From contig JANVCC010009943.1 in the NCBI GenBank assembly GCA_025345505.1, forward strand, positions 55,138 to 119,137: DNA of 64,000 nucleotides, given 5' to 3'. Origin of the DNA: Todiramphus chloris collaris. Lineage: Eukaryota > Chordata > Aves > Coraciiformes > Alcedinidae. Of the stretch, positions 48,660 through 62,063 are shown in pieces; positions within the stretch are counted from its first letter, which is position 1, and each line of letters opens with the position of its first letter. The translations under genes and the position numbers were made by a program. The notes beneath the pieces were generated by a model, which worked only from the letters and a program-made list of their open reading frames with translations, made no database searches and was not told the DNA's origin.

Positions 48660-49326
48660 CTTCAGTGCAGTCACTGATAGTTTCGCACAAACTTCATTTG
48701 CAGGAGAAAAGAGGCCAAACAGAAGCATGTTACCTCCAGTTTGTACTCCTGTGAAGTGAAAGGCAAGGCAAGTGCTCTTCTTTCAGAATATTTCCATAAG
48801 GAAAACCTGTGAAGATTACTCTGAGCTACCACAGAGATTGTTTTTTTTTTTTCCACTGGAAAAAATTTATTGAAACTGATTTACTGGAAGAATTTATCAG
48901 CTTCATCAAAAGTCTATGAAAGCATTCTTAGCCATTGAGAGACAAGTATCAGTTCATTTCAATCAGCAGAAATTTCTCACGGTGTGATCAAACCTCTGAT
49001 GTTCTTTTGACTAAAACATAAAAAAGGAATTTGCATCTACATATTCCAGAACACAGATCACATGTTCTGTTACACCACCACATGTTTTCTATCCTAAACT
49101 AGGAGAAGCTTCAAACTTGGAGAGTTAGTCACCTCTACAGTTATTTTCTTTCTACAAAATAAAACAACATCTTCAGAGAATTCTTTGTAAATTCCCTACC
49201 AAAGCTGATACAATCTAGAAGATAACATAATGTTGCTAACATGGCCCAGTTATTTCCCAGATTTGTCCTAAGTAAGATCAAAACCGAATGCAAGCCCTGA
49301 AAAGATGAGCTTAAATTCACATGAAC

Positions 49327-49447
49327 CAAATGAGATGTTCTGCTTGAAAGTCCAGGTATCAACATCTATGGCAGGTGAGACTCTTGTAGCACTGAATGCC
49401 TTGCAGATCAGATTAACCTCCCTTTGCAATAAATACCCTGGATGCTT
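49327..49447 (-). CDS. Possible upstream exon, minus strand
   Basis: The acceptor GTTGTGTCTCTCCAG precedes 40 codons reading KHPGYLLQREVNLICKAFS then ATRVSPAIDVDTWTFKQNIS. It ends in phase 1 at a weak donor (TTTG|GTTCAT), which would fit the entry phase of 46544. The plus strand is also open here, so this is the least certain member. Confidence 0.22.
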
Positions 49448-52400
49448 CTGGAGAGACACAACAGTGTGTTTTCTGTGCTTCTGCTCTTCCTTGGTGACAG
49501 TAGTTATGAATCAAAAAGAGAAGAAAAGATTTCTAAATGACTTGTTCTACCAATCAATTTTGAACTAACCTTAGAATAATTTCAACAGCCCTGGATCCAT
49601 AGCAACCCATATGTGACTTGATCTAGTCACAACCCCCAAAAAAGCCATGGAGATAAATCTTCCTGAATTTTGGGAGCATTTAGATAGGATTGCAGCAACA
49701 ATCTCTTCTGTCGCTCTCTCTCTTTCCACTCCACCAGCAGAGCAAAATAAATATGTACCAAGTCTTTTTATTTGCTTGTTTACTAATATTTACCTGAGTG
49801 TTGAACTGTGCTTCATTCTTTCAACTAGGAATGAAAAGGAAGAGGCAAGTTGGTTATGTGTCTGTGCCGGTGTATGTATTTTATTGCTACTTTCAGATAA
49901 ACAAAATGAGGATCTGTCTGTTTGCCTGATTAAATGAGTGATTCACGTACATGTTATGACTTAAAAAAAAGCAACACAAAAGCCATATAGGTGTAAAGCA
50001 CACACCAATATAATTAAAACTGGCTATAATTAAAGCAATTGGCTGATAACAAAGAAACACTACAGGATTATTGGGTGCTCACACTGTACAGATGATCGCA
50101 CTGGAGAATATACAGAGTTAAAAGGCACCTTCTTGACAGTGCAACTCTCTTCAGACTGTGAAGCTGTCTTAGTTTAAAAATCATACGTATTATTATCTCA
50201 TATTAAGCAGAACACTCTTCCAGGAACAAGCTTTTTCCTATTGTCTTTCAGCCACTTTTCTCTGCCAAAGTAATGAGCTCCTGGACATAAAAGATTTCCT
50301 TCAGGTCTGCAAATGATTAAGGAAGGTCTTAATGTGAATGAAAGGGAAATCTGCAAAAAAAGGATGTGTTCCATTTTCCTAGAATGGGCACAGTTAATGA
50401 AAACTGGAAGGTAAAATCTTCTAAATTGGAGACAGAGAATGTTTGGGGGTTTTTAATTCAAGAAAGAATGATATTCATGGTAAGTCCGTGTGGCAAATTA
50501 TGTTCATATCACACTTCATGAGATTAGAAGTGCTGTGAGAGAATAAGTCAATGCAAAACCACAAGTGACCCTGATCACTCTTCTTGCTGACACCCTTAGT
50601 AAATATGGAAAATAGATCATTGTCCCATAAATCTTTGCATAAATGTTTCAGGGATCTGCTTAACGCTTCATGTTATCATGGCCTGATAAAAATAAATTAA
50701 CATTAATTTTGTTGTGATAAAAATTTGCCTTTATTTTGAGCAGTGAATAAAGGTAGCCTACTCCAGGTAGTGTGAAAAAGAAGAGATACCACTCAAAGAA
50801 AGGCTAGAGAGTTCCTCAGTAAAGCCATGCAGTTAAAGAAGCCCAAGCAGCAAGCACATACTGATAAAACGAGAAAAGCTCAACAATGAGTAACCACCTG
50901 ATACAAGTGTTTTTCTTCACACGAAACTCTGGAAGAGTTAGTTAAGCAAGAAACAAAATTACAGGAATGGGGCAGTTGGAGCAGAAGTCCATTATCAATC
51001 ATTAGAAGATTATTCAAATGTTTCTCCTAGGAAAGAGGCATCCCAACAAGTCAGAAAAGCCTAAGCCCTTTCTGAAACTTAAAGAAGGCATTTTCCTTGG
51101 GAAAATGAAGACAAAAGCTAGATAAGGATGAAAGAACTGCACTGCCTGCTCTTTCCCTGCCATCCAGCATGTGCTACACGCCAATGAACACCTTCCTCAA
51201 TTCTGCCAAAAGAGCAATGTCAGGTACTCGGTACATAAGGGTATTTTCTCCATGGTGTTTCTGAAATGCCTGCTAGCAAGACCACCAATCAGTACCAAAA
51301 ATATCACGTATGCTCCAATGACTACATTTTTCATCACATCCATACCTGTCAAAATGTTATCAAACTGCAGTACAGACCCTGCAATGCTGAACAGACATTG
51401 ATGACTTGCTTCTATAACATGTGATGTAGACTTAGGAAAAAAAGCATTAACATCTACTCATTATAATCTTAATATGGACCTCTGAAGTGAAAGCTGTCAA
51501 CTCTTGTGAACCAAAAGAAGGGGAAGTGGAGGTAAAATCTGAATGGTGAGTGTGGAAATGGAAGGGAAAAAAGATTCAGGAACTGCTGTGGGGTGGTGAG
51601 GTGGAAATTGGTCTGGATTGACCTCTGCAGATTTTGTAAGGGATTACACATGTGATAGCAAAGTGATTAAAAGGGGAGAAGCCTAATCCAAACTACCTCA
51701 TGTGATCCCCAAGCTAGAAACACAAGAACAGCTACCACAGCACAGGAGAACTGCTAATCTGGTGTATATAGCCTTGTATGAAGGGGTGGATGTATGTCTG
51801 GTAACTCCATGAAAGCAGACCACCTGTTGCTTTGAACTGTGGTTTTGCCCTTGCAGTTGGAAAGGACCATTTCCTTGACTGATGAGTCACAAAAAGTCAA
51901 AATATTGTCCTCATCCTCTGTGTACCAATTTACTTTTTTTCCTATCTTTGAAAAATCGCTTTGTGATCCTGTTTTCAGAGACCAGGAACCTCCGACCACC
52001 ATCAAACCAACACTCACAAGCAGCCCCAAGAGTTTGGGTCTCAGACAGGTTTTGCTGGTAAAACCATAAGCCATTATAAATCCAGCATCAAACCCATTTC
52101 AAAGCCATCTAACAGTGCTGATGTAACTAAAACCTGTGTACAAAATCTGCTAATCTTTCACTCAGAGCTGGCACATGCTGAAAGGAGCAGCTGTAATCTT
52201 CCATAGTCTTTGTGATACTGAGAGTATTCCAATGATGTTAGGTTAAACAGAAAGAACAAGACAGAAAAAAGAAGATGGAAGCACTTTATTCAGAATATTA
52301 AACAACTGGAGCTTCTCAAGCACCCTTTTCATAAAAGGAATCATGGAGTTCTTTTTAAAAAAACATGAGGCAGAGCAGGCTGGGCTCGTGTCGCAGTGGG

Positions 52401-54888
52401 GTATCACTGCTTTATCTTCTGCACCAGGAATCTACTCATGCTACCTGTATTTTCAGACATCAAATCTCCAAAATGTCTGCCTGTTACCAGTCCTGATTCT
52501 GATCACATTCACAAGCTCAGTGTTTCTCTCACAATCTGACAAATAGGTAAATACTAAACGGCTTGTAGCATTACCTGAGTGCAAGAGGTGCAAATCCTAC
52601 AGCCTGGACACTGTGCCAGGTGAACAAGAAAACCTGTGAGGGGATGTTTTTATTTTGAGTCCGGGTAGTCAGGAGGCTAAGAAGGATGTGGGCACTGGGG
52701 AGTCATTGTGACTTTTTTCCATCTGGGAGATAAACAATTTAAGTGTCTAAAACAGAGTGATGGATTTCATGAGATTTAAAAATACCTGAAATAGGTGTCT
52801 CAGTGTTGCAGTGGAAAAGCTGCTTCAAACAATTTTTATAAGAAGCTTCAGGGCCATGGTACTTGTTGCATTCTGCTCTGCAATCCTGCTAAATTTGGTG
52901 TCAGTGGGTTTTATTCCTCATCATTCAAGGGCAATTTTGGAAGTAAGAAATGTTATCTGTTTAATTCTTTCTCCCTAGTAAAACATTTTGCTACACAAAT
53001 ATTACCTTCAGCTGCACTAATCAAGTATGTCTTCAGCAGAGCTCAGCTTTCCCCACCTTTGCCCATGCTGTAACTACATCTGCTGAGTGGATGTACCCAG
53101 CCAGCACAGGCTACCAGACAGAGATGTCCACAGCAGGCAGCAGAAGGCATCTCCCTGTGCTCAGGGGAGGGTGCAGGACAAACTAAACGTCTCTCTGTGC
53201 TGGGACTGCAGTGCTCACGTGAAGAGGAAACTACAATGGGCTAATAATTCCAAAGATGCACCACACAGACTTTCTCTCTCAGCTGTTGTAAGGGTCGTTG
53301 AACTTACTCTTTTCTTCAGGGCTACAGGGACAGTCCAGCAACAGTAGCGACATAAAAGGTGATTGAAATCCACTGTTCCATCCATGAATTTTATGTCCAA
53401 TAAGCCAAAGGGCAAGAATTGAATTGCACACTCTGCTGCTGATCTGAAGAACTGCTCAGTTTTCTAGACCCCTCTTATTAATTATCTGTTGGTCATGTTA
53501 AGGTGCTGCACTAAATATACTTCTGACGACCACAAGTAATTTCAAACACTTGTTGTGCACAACTTGTTTTGGTCCTTTACAAACTGAATATGTCTTCAGT
53601 TCTTGAACCTGTTTTAAATACCCTAAAACTTGGATGTTCTAAAGCACACAAAGGGATTTTGGTGTAAAGTGTCTTCAGACACAGGAAATAATGGTATTGG
53701 ATTTTTTAAGATCCTAAGTAGTTATCCTGACCTCTTTCCCCTTCTGCTGCTCCAGCTGCTTTGAAAAATGACACTCAAAACGACTCCACTCATTTCTACA
53801 GCTCTGCTGTTAATAATGGAAGTTTCTTCTTATCCTGTAAAATGGAATATTTAATTTCAGTTAAAAGGTTCTATACACCCTGACCTGTTTTGTTTCCTTT
53901 TGTGACAGAAATGTAAATATAGTCTTAAATCTCAGTAGAATTAATTATTTATTTGAAGACTTCAGAAAAGGCCATGTTTTCTCAGGAAGATCTGAAGCAT
54001 CTGCTGGCAGTAGGCACTGAAAAGTATACAAAATTCAATATGTAAAGGACTGGCCTACACATTCGTTATGAATTAGGATGTTGAAACACTTGGAGAAAGT
54101 GAATAAAATTATGTTTTCAAGACCTGTCTTTTTTTTTTTTTATACTGAGGTTAATTTGCTTGACTGTTAAGCATAATGCATCCCTTTGTAGACTTAATGA
54201 GTACAGTAGAAAAGTAGATAATTTGGAATTTTCAGGATTAAAGAGCATCAATAATTATGTGATTTATTGAAATACATCTAATAAATTGCTCTGATGTTTT
54301 ATGTATCTTGCTTCTAATTATGAAAGAAATACCAAATTCCATATGCACTTCTTAGTATTGCAAAGATGGCTGAACAATGAAAAAGCAATGTTTTCTCATC
54401 CCAACTCTAGTGACTTTCCAGTTTTGCCTTGTGTGTTGGATTTTACTCATATAGGAAATGTTCTATGCCAAGCATTTTTTCCATAAAATAGTGTGGAAAT
54501 ACCTGTACTACATGAAAAAAAAAATTCTATAAGGAAAATATTTGGTCAGGAACATGGCAATTATCTTTTATTCTTGACCACATGTAATATTTCATTTAAT
54601 ATATTGTAGTTTCAAGGGAGGCAAAATTTCCTCTTTGAGAGCAAAGCAGTGTAATCTGTTTTAACTGATCAAACATACAGCATCAGTAATAACTAACATA
54701 AAATGTTTCCAAGAATTTGACTGTTCTGTGTTTAAAATAACTGTGAACTTGGGGGCTTTTTACAGATTGAAGCAATGCTCGCAAGCAGTTTCCAAACAAA
54801 TGAAATGACCTAAGTTAGCTTCTTAGAATAAAGGATTTCAAAACCTTAAAACAATCATGCACAAACAACATGAAAAAGTCCAAAGTCT
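49448..54888. other. Non-coding stretch, one ambiguous open patch
   Basis: Mostly AT-rich unique sequence. The patch at 51754-52074 is open on both strands and discussed in findings. No mobile element is recognised. Confidence 0.45.
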
Positions 54889-55504
54889 TTTGGGCCTCAT
54901 CAAGCAAGAAAGATTCTGTCTGTGCCACTCAGAGACACTCTGCAGCAATTGTTTGAGAGGAGAGCACGCCCATGGACAGCCAGCCCTCGCCTGCTGCTGC
55001 GCTGATGGGCTGTGAGATGCTGGGCAAAACAGAGGGGAGAAGGGTATCGATCAACTCCAGTCTGGGATGAAGGAATAAAACAGCCACAGGAGAAATTATT
55101 ATACATTACAGGTAGAGAAAAGGAAGTGTCAGGGTGAGTAACAGTATCATTCACTGTCTGAGTGTGAGTAAAAGGGGGTGCTGGCTCACGGGGTCAGTGA
55201 GCAATGCTTAAATTACCAGAAAGAATTTGGAGTTGAGCCTGAGAAGAAGGGAGGGGTGGGAGGAAGGTGTTTTAATATTTGGTTTTATTTCTCATTACCC
55301 TACCCTCATTTCATTGGTAATAAATTAAACTACTTTCCCCAAGTCAAGTCTGCTTGTGACAGTAATTGATGAATGATCTCTCCCTGACCTTATCCTGATC
55401 CATGAGACTTTTGTTATATATTCTCTCCTTTGTGTCCCTGCAGGGGGGAGTGGTAGAGTGGCTTTGATGGGCACCTGGCATCCAACCAATGTCAACCTAC
55501 TACA
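54889..55504 (+). mobile_element. Solo LTR, ERVL-type
   Basis: The 3' end (GGGAGTGGTAGAGTGGCTTT, GGGCACCTGGCATCCAACC, GTCAACCTACTACA) matches the avian ERVL-type LTR terminus. A poly-A signal (AATAAA) lies near 55319, and TGACCTTATCCTGATCCATG belongs to the same family layout. AGTCT at 54884-54888 and 55505-55509 is a candidate 5-bp target duplication. With that choice the 5' end is not a clean TG, so the start may be off by two bases. No internal region is attached. Confidence 0.75.
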
Positions 55505-58500
55505 AGTCTAATAGTTGTCATAAAAATCAGTGTCATGATATTACTGATGGAAAATAAAAAAGAAATTATTCCACCTAATTTCAAGAATGAAATAAATCCT
55601 CTAAATTTTGTGATAGAAATTACATTAAGGCAATTATCTTACTGCAGAAAAGTAATTAGATGTGAATAACAAGATTATTTTGTAATTGTGGCAATGTGTC
55701 AAAAAGAATGAAATAAAGCACAGAACACGTGCATTTGTAATTGCTTACACAGTATCAAAGAATAGATTAAGGTTAACTTCCAGAGATATCATTTATATTT
55801 CTTGTTTTGTACTGGGTAAGAGTAGTGACTGCTCTGCTGGTGTCTCACACAGTCTCACTACCTGACAAGTTTCCTCCTGCCCCAGGCACTAGCGGGTGTA
55901 AGGTCAGTGTGATCTACCTGGTTGTGCCAAAGGAAACAAAACAGGCTGGGCAGCACTAAAGGGGGAGACATAGTATACTAAGTTCAGCGTGTTTTCTCAT
56001 AGATTAAATTCAAATTTCATGCTCAGGTCATATATAAACTGCCATAACTTTTGTAAAAATGACATTCAAAATCACGTAGCCCCAGTTGCTATTTGACTAT
56101 ATAGACATATTGGGAATTCAAAGACTCAGTCGTTACATGCAATTATGGCAAATGTGAGAAGAAAATTGGTATGCTTACAGGAGCAAAATAACCATATCAA
56201 CTTTTTTGCTACCTTTTCAAAATATATCTTAAGGTCAGTAGGCTAAAAAAGTACTTCAGAATGAGTATGAGAAACCTATGCTAATGCCATGTGGTAATTC
56301 ATAACTGAAACCTATAAATATCGGAAATCTCACTGTAATGATTTCCTTAGCAAATATAATGCATTTCCTTTGTACACATACAGGATGGGGAAGTGCCAAT
56401 TTCCTCAGCATTTGCTTTATATAGTGGTTAACCATAACATACACACACATTACCATGTGGTACAACTTTGTCCCTGAGGTTTTAGAAGCTCAGACAGACA
56501 TGCAGACTTTATAGACATCAATAAAAATTGTAAAACAGACATACAGGTTCAAAAGCTGGAAATAAATATCAACCTGATACATAGGTCACTGAAGTAAATT
56601 CCCACATATGTTGCAAGGAAAAAAAAAAAAAAAAAAAATGAAGCAGATACACAAGATAAGGAAAGAACCTGTTCAGGTTCTCCCTTGGCGTGGCTCCCTC
56701 ACCCACAGGTATAGAATGTTAACAGTTCCATAAGTGAATGTCTTGTATCTCCCAAGGTAGGCAGCCTGATGTGGACTCAGGAGGTTGACCTTCAGTCTGC
56801 ATCAGAACCCCAACAACTCACCACCAGGTATGGTCCCAAATAGCCTGATGTAGGCATATTTGAAACAGAAAACCTTATCTTTGCTTGCAAATGTAAGGAT
56901 ATATGCAGGACAGACAGTTTCATACAAAATATTTTTTGCTGTATCACAGAGGTTATTTGCTGTATCATAAATGCCATCTTGCACAGGGGAGAGAAATGGG
57001 ACATGGAGGCAGCTAGTGGCATGAGGAGAGAAACAGCTTTATCTGAGTCCAGAGGGAAAGCCACCTGCTTGTTTGTAGGGTAAAGTTACATATATCCAGA
57101 ATATTATAAGCATTTTTATGGAGTCAGGTGTCAACAAAAAGTACTTACTGATCACACATTGTGATTGATCCACATGAGGGAAAAAACAGAATAGCTTTAT
57201 AGTGGAGAAAGGAGAATCAAAACTATAATGGAGAAAGGAGCATCAGCACAGTTTCAGGAAGAGATCTGAAGTCAGGATCATGAGGATTATCTGTAAATGT
57301 GAATATGTCCTTCTATGCCAGTGGAAGCTGTCTGGAGAAGCTGTTCCAGTGTGGAGTCACCCTTCTCTACCAGCTCACACACAGAGCTCAGAAAGACATC
57401 AGGGAAACTTGTGGGGCCGGACGTGCCAAGCTACAAATGCCTGTGCAAGTACTTTGTTCTGATTTCCCCAGTGGTGTAGAGTCAGCCCTCAGATACCTGC
57501 AGAAGACAGAGGGGTGGCCAAATGGCTCTTATTCTCCTTCCACACTCCCTTGAGGTGGGTTAAGAGTACAGACTTTGCTCCTTGCTCTGACACTGATGTG
57601 CCAAACTGGTCTCAGACAACTCCTCAGGACACAGATCAGTGTCAGAGTGACAGGGACACGGCACATGGCTGTGTGTGAACATGTACACACACAGAGTCAT
57701 GGCACTGGCATAACTTCCTAGAACAACTGCTGCAACATTCTTTTGACCTCTGTAGATGCAGGACCTGGAAAACAATCTCTCGGTAATTGCTACTCTTACA
57801 TTTTACTGCTTTATTTGTATTAGAGATCAGAAATCACTGTGGCTTCAGTCACACTGAAATGTGCAGCCTCAGTCATTGCTACATACTTGTCACAAGCACT
57901 TCACCCTTCACACAACATTATTTGAATCTTTTAGCAGGAAAGATAGTTAAACAGATACCCAAAGGTCAGTGTTTGTTGGCTTTAAGGACCCACAGTAGGG
58001 AAAAAGAGAAACTTGTTTCCTTGCTCCTTTCTTTCCTCCTCAGCATCACATAGTATAGAACAAAATTCAGAAGCACCACATCAGTGTGTCCTTTACAGAC
58101 ACTACTCAAATGCAACATCATGTAGGTAATTTGGTGCATTGACTATTACCTGGACCACAGCTGGAAAGCTCAGCAGGGGCTGCAAAGTGTGACAACACCG
58201 AGTACACAAACTCAGCAGGTCATCCTGCATCAAATGTCCTGCTGTACAATCTGGATGGTACCTGAAATCATTGATGTCAAGCTATGTAGGGTGGGTTTAA
58301 ACAACACTTCAATCACCACATCATATACACACACCACAACTGGCTGTTGGTTATATGAACCAGCTAGCCTCTGAATTGCTTTCCCAATGCAATTTCTTCT
58401 TTTCAGGCTGAAAAATTATAATGAAAAACATGCATCTTTTCACAGGTGCTATTACAAAAATGGCAAAGAGTGTTGATCTGTCTGATTTAATCCAAGAGGT

Positions 58501-58877
58501 GACACCTCAGCCATTCATTTGCAGGGCAGTCCCATGGTTTTCTGTGGTATCCCAAGGCTGCTGGCAACACCTGCTGCTGGTGCTCAGTCTGCATCTGCAA
58601 GCCCAGCACTGTCTGTACTACAAAAAGGTCTAATTCCTTGTGAGACCGGTTTGGAACCACGCACCCAGATGTTGATTTCAGTTAGGCTATTTTTTCATTA
58701 ATCCATAACTGAGTGAATAGCTTGAAGATGATAGGATCTAGGAAATGGTGTGACAATTCCCAGATTTCCCACTGCATTGGAAATTGAATTTTTTTCTATT
58801 AGGAATGTGACAAAGCTTCCTGGTTTATGTTTTTCAGAACCACTGACAACACACATGGAAGCATTTTCCCAAAGAGA
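55505..58877. other. Non-coding stretch with a GC-richer open patch
   Basis: A poly-A run lies near 56619-56638. At 57182-57243 a unit containing TGGAGAAAGGAG is imperfectly duplicated. The patch at 57299-57553 is open in three plus-strand frames (see findings). No gene is supported. Confidence 0.4.
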
Positions 58878-60276
58878 AGACAAATGTCCCAGATGACTGG
58901 AACCTGGCAAATGTCTCAATTTTCAGGAAGAGTAATAAGGTAGACCCTGGTAATTACAGGCCTGTCAGTCTCACTTCAGTGCCTGGTGAAATAATGGAGC
59001 AGGTTTTTCTAAGCAGTATTGAAAAACACTTGAGGTAAATGGTCATAGCCAGCACGGTTCATGAGGGGAAAGTCCTGCTTCACCAACTTAATTTCCTTTT
59101 ATAACAAGGTCACCTGTCTGTATGACCAAGGCAAGCCAGTGGATTTGGTGGTTTGGGGTTTTAGCAAAGCTTTTGACATCGTCTCTCACAGAACCCTTCT
59201 GAACAAACTGTCCAGCACACAACTAGACAAGTCCATAACACATTGGGTGAGCCATTGGCCAACAGGCTGGACTCAAAGAGTTATAGTAAAAGGGGTCACA
59301 TCAGGCTGGCAGGCCCTCATCACTGGGGCTCTCCAGAGCTCAATTTTAGGGCCCATGCTTTTTAAATTTTTTTTTTGTAAATTACCTGGCTACAGGAATC
59401 AAATGTGCATTGAGTAAGTTTGCTGATACTACATCACAAGTAGCTGTGGACTTCCTCAAGGGCTGAGAGGCCTTAGAGAGAGATCTGGGTAGACCAGAGA
59501 GCTGGACAATCACCAGCTGTATGAAATTTAACAAGAGCAAGAGCCAGATTCTCCAACTGGGATGGGGTAATCCTGGTTATATGTAAAAACTGTCTGGAGA
59601 CCAGTCTCATAAAAGACATCTGGGGGGTTGGGTTGATAGCAGGTTCAATACGAGTCAGCCGTGTGCCCTGGCAGACAGAAGGGCCAACCATGTCCTGGGG
59701 TACATCAAACACAGCACAGGTAGCTAGCTGGTGGAGGGAGGTGATTATCCCGCTCGACACTGCACCTGTGCAACCCCATCTTGACAACTATGTGCAGTTT
59801 TGGACATCTCAATATAAGGACAACAAACTATTAGAGTGTGTCTGGAGGAGGGTGATCGAGATCATGGAAAGCCTTGAGGTCAAAACTTAGGAAGATCTGC
59901 TGAGGTCACTTGGCTTGTTCAGCTTGGAGAAGACAGAGGGGTGACCTCATCTCAGTCTGTAGCTTCCTCAAAGGTGGGCAGTAGAAAGGGAGGTGCCAAT
60001 CTCTCTTTGGTCACCAGCAATAGGATACAGGGAAATGGAAGGAAACTATGTCAGAGGAACTTCACATTGGACCTTAGGAAAAGGTTCTTCACTGTGGGCC
60101 AGGTCAGTCACTGAACAGGCTTCTCAGGCAAGTGGCCAAACCTGTTAGAATTCATGTGTCTGGACAGTGCTCTTAGACAAATGGTTTTCTTCTAGGTAGT
60201 CCTGCAAGGAACAGGGAGTTGGACCTCATGAACCTTTTGGGCCCCTTTTAACTAGAGGTATTGTATGATTCTCTGA
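58878..60276 (+). mobile_element. CR1 LINE, about 1.4 kb, old and degraded
   Basis: RT to 3' end. Landmarks are [31 protein letters not shown] (within 59061-59417), PQDDC-like blocks replaced by diverged sequence, LVEGDYPARHCTCATPS-like degraded text, then GDLISVCSFLKGG and a tail GTATGATTCTCTGA. Many stops and frame changes. It is the most diverged of the long CR1 copies here and probably a different subfamily. Confidence 0.88.
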
Positions 60277-61936
60277 AAATGTAAATCTGATGCCCTCTTC
60301 CACCCTTTCCATCCTCTTCCAGACACTCTCATCTGCTCTCTTCTTTGGTGTCTGTTGCTGTGACACTTCATTTCCATCTTACAGTGCTGTAACCTCTCAC
60401 TCTTTTTGTTACAATTTCCACAATATCTGATATCTGTTTGGAAGTTGGAGATCTTGCCCACCTGTGTCTGAACAACCACTGCCAGGATTCAATGTATTTT
60501 AGAGCAGACCAATTTCCAAAGAAACAAACATGAATCAGCATAATGAGAAATTTCAGAAAACAGGTTACCATCTTGAAATGTACTCTGGTGAGGGGCAGGG
60601 AGGAAACTATAAACTATCAGGATTGCCTTCTTCTGGGCCTAAGGAGACAAAGCTTTTTTTTGGTCAGTGTCGCTTTTGCTAAATGCTTATCCAATCAAGT
60701 TTTCAGTTGTCTATTCCCCCTCTTGCACACGAATATCCTCAGCTGTTGGACACTAGCACTCAAACACAGTAGAGTCATAGAAGTTTCACATCCCCTGCAA
60801 ACATTCTGAAACCATCTGCAGAGAAGGGGTCCAAATATCCCTTCACTCTTGGGGAAAAGTCTCAGCTGTATGGTTTCAGTGAACTGCTGGGGAAAAGCTC
60901 TGCTCTTCAACAGAGTTCTCATTTCTCAAAGTGAGTCTCTGGCTTCCCTGTACCTTTCTGCACTCTCTTCTGTGTACGCACCCTGGCCAGTTAATATTTA
61001 ATGGCTATATGCATATTGCAGAACTGATTAATTTGTGTTTCCTCACAATTTTTAAGTCTTTAAAGCTTTTTATAAATTTTCCTTAACATTTTTCCATGGG
61101 AATTTTATGAAGAGCTGTATTGGTTGAGAACCTGTATTATATGTATATACATAGATACTTACATATATATGCAATCATCTGTAAGCAAAAAATTAAGAAA
61201 GCAAATAAAGATGTAACACAGTGTTCCCTGAACAATTCAGGAAACAATTTTTGATACAATTTAAAAAAAAAAAGACTGTCAGAGAGGGTTGAAAACAATT
61301 ATAGTAGTTAAAAATATGCGAGAGATTAATAGAGGATAAAATAGTAACACTTCCAGGTTTCTATCCTTAGAAGAGCCTCAAAACTGTGGAATATTTTCCA
61401 CATTTAGATAGCAACATAAAATAGAACAAGATAAGTGAAGCACAGAGTCAAAAAATTTTAAAATTATGTTACCTACGTCAAGCATTCAGGAGCTCATCTT
61501 ATTTCCACAAGTTAGCAATAAGCATTATTATTATTTAACAAATAATCCCCAATCTTCTTTGAAATTCTGAACCTTCAGCTGAGGTGCCATACTGGGCCAT
61601 GTGACAAAAAATCTTAACATGATGGAAAAATCAAACAAAAATTATAGCAAGTTAATTCTATAAAAAATTATTCATAGCAAAATCTCATTTTAGCCTTGGT
61701 ATTCCAAATGACATCACACAGAGGGGATAAAAAATGCTCACTAACAGTATATCAAATAATTACAGGAGGAAAAATTGACTAGTGTATCCCAAAAAATCTT
61801 CTCATGTCCTGACTACAGTTGTGGGGAAAGATGTGTAAGTCAGCTTTGGAAGAAGGCTTTTTCTGGGAGTCTGTTAGGAAAGAATGGGAATAATTTTGGG
61901 CAGTCTGATAGGATTGCATTATCCTCCCAGGAGAAG
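60277..61936. other. Non-coding stretch
   Basis: AT-rich unique sequence with short TATATA-type runs near 61140-61170. No gene or further repeat is supported. Confidence 0.5.
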
Positions 61937-62063
61937 GAAGTCCTGCCTGGATGCATTCCTATGTGACCTGCTCCAGGTGGTCCTGCTGTGGCAGGAGGGT
62001 TGGACTAGATGATCTTTCGAGGTCCCTTCCAACCCATAACATTCTGTGATTCACATTCTGTGA
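61937..62063 (+). mobile_element. CR1 LINE 3' tail fragment
   Basis: About 125 bp: TGGATGCATTCCTATGTGAC, TGGACTAGATGATCTTTCGA, GGTCCCTTCCAACCC and the tail ATTCTGTGATTCACATTCTGTGA in part. The sequence is close to consensus, suggesting a fairly recent insertion. Confidence 0.92.

Larger units (their letters stand above)
25720..49447 (-). other. Candidate unannotated multi-exon host gene (span of supported open segments)
   Basis: About nineteen short open segments on the minus strand carry AG and GT splice signals and read as ordinary protein. Three runs keep phase without a break. The first goes from 41142 to 31486. It then needs an alternative acceptor at 30718 to join the second, 30729 to the stop at 25720. 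The third is 49447 to 46459. Unresolved joins are 46459 to 41454 and 41390 to 41142. Together they give roughly 550 residues. I do not recognise the family: there is no signal peptide, membrane span, zinc finger or kinase motif. The 5' end and promoter are not seen. The repeats inside the span all fall in putative introns. Decoy exons are common, so single members may be wrong. Confidence 0.5.
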
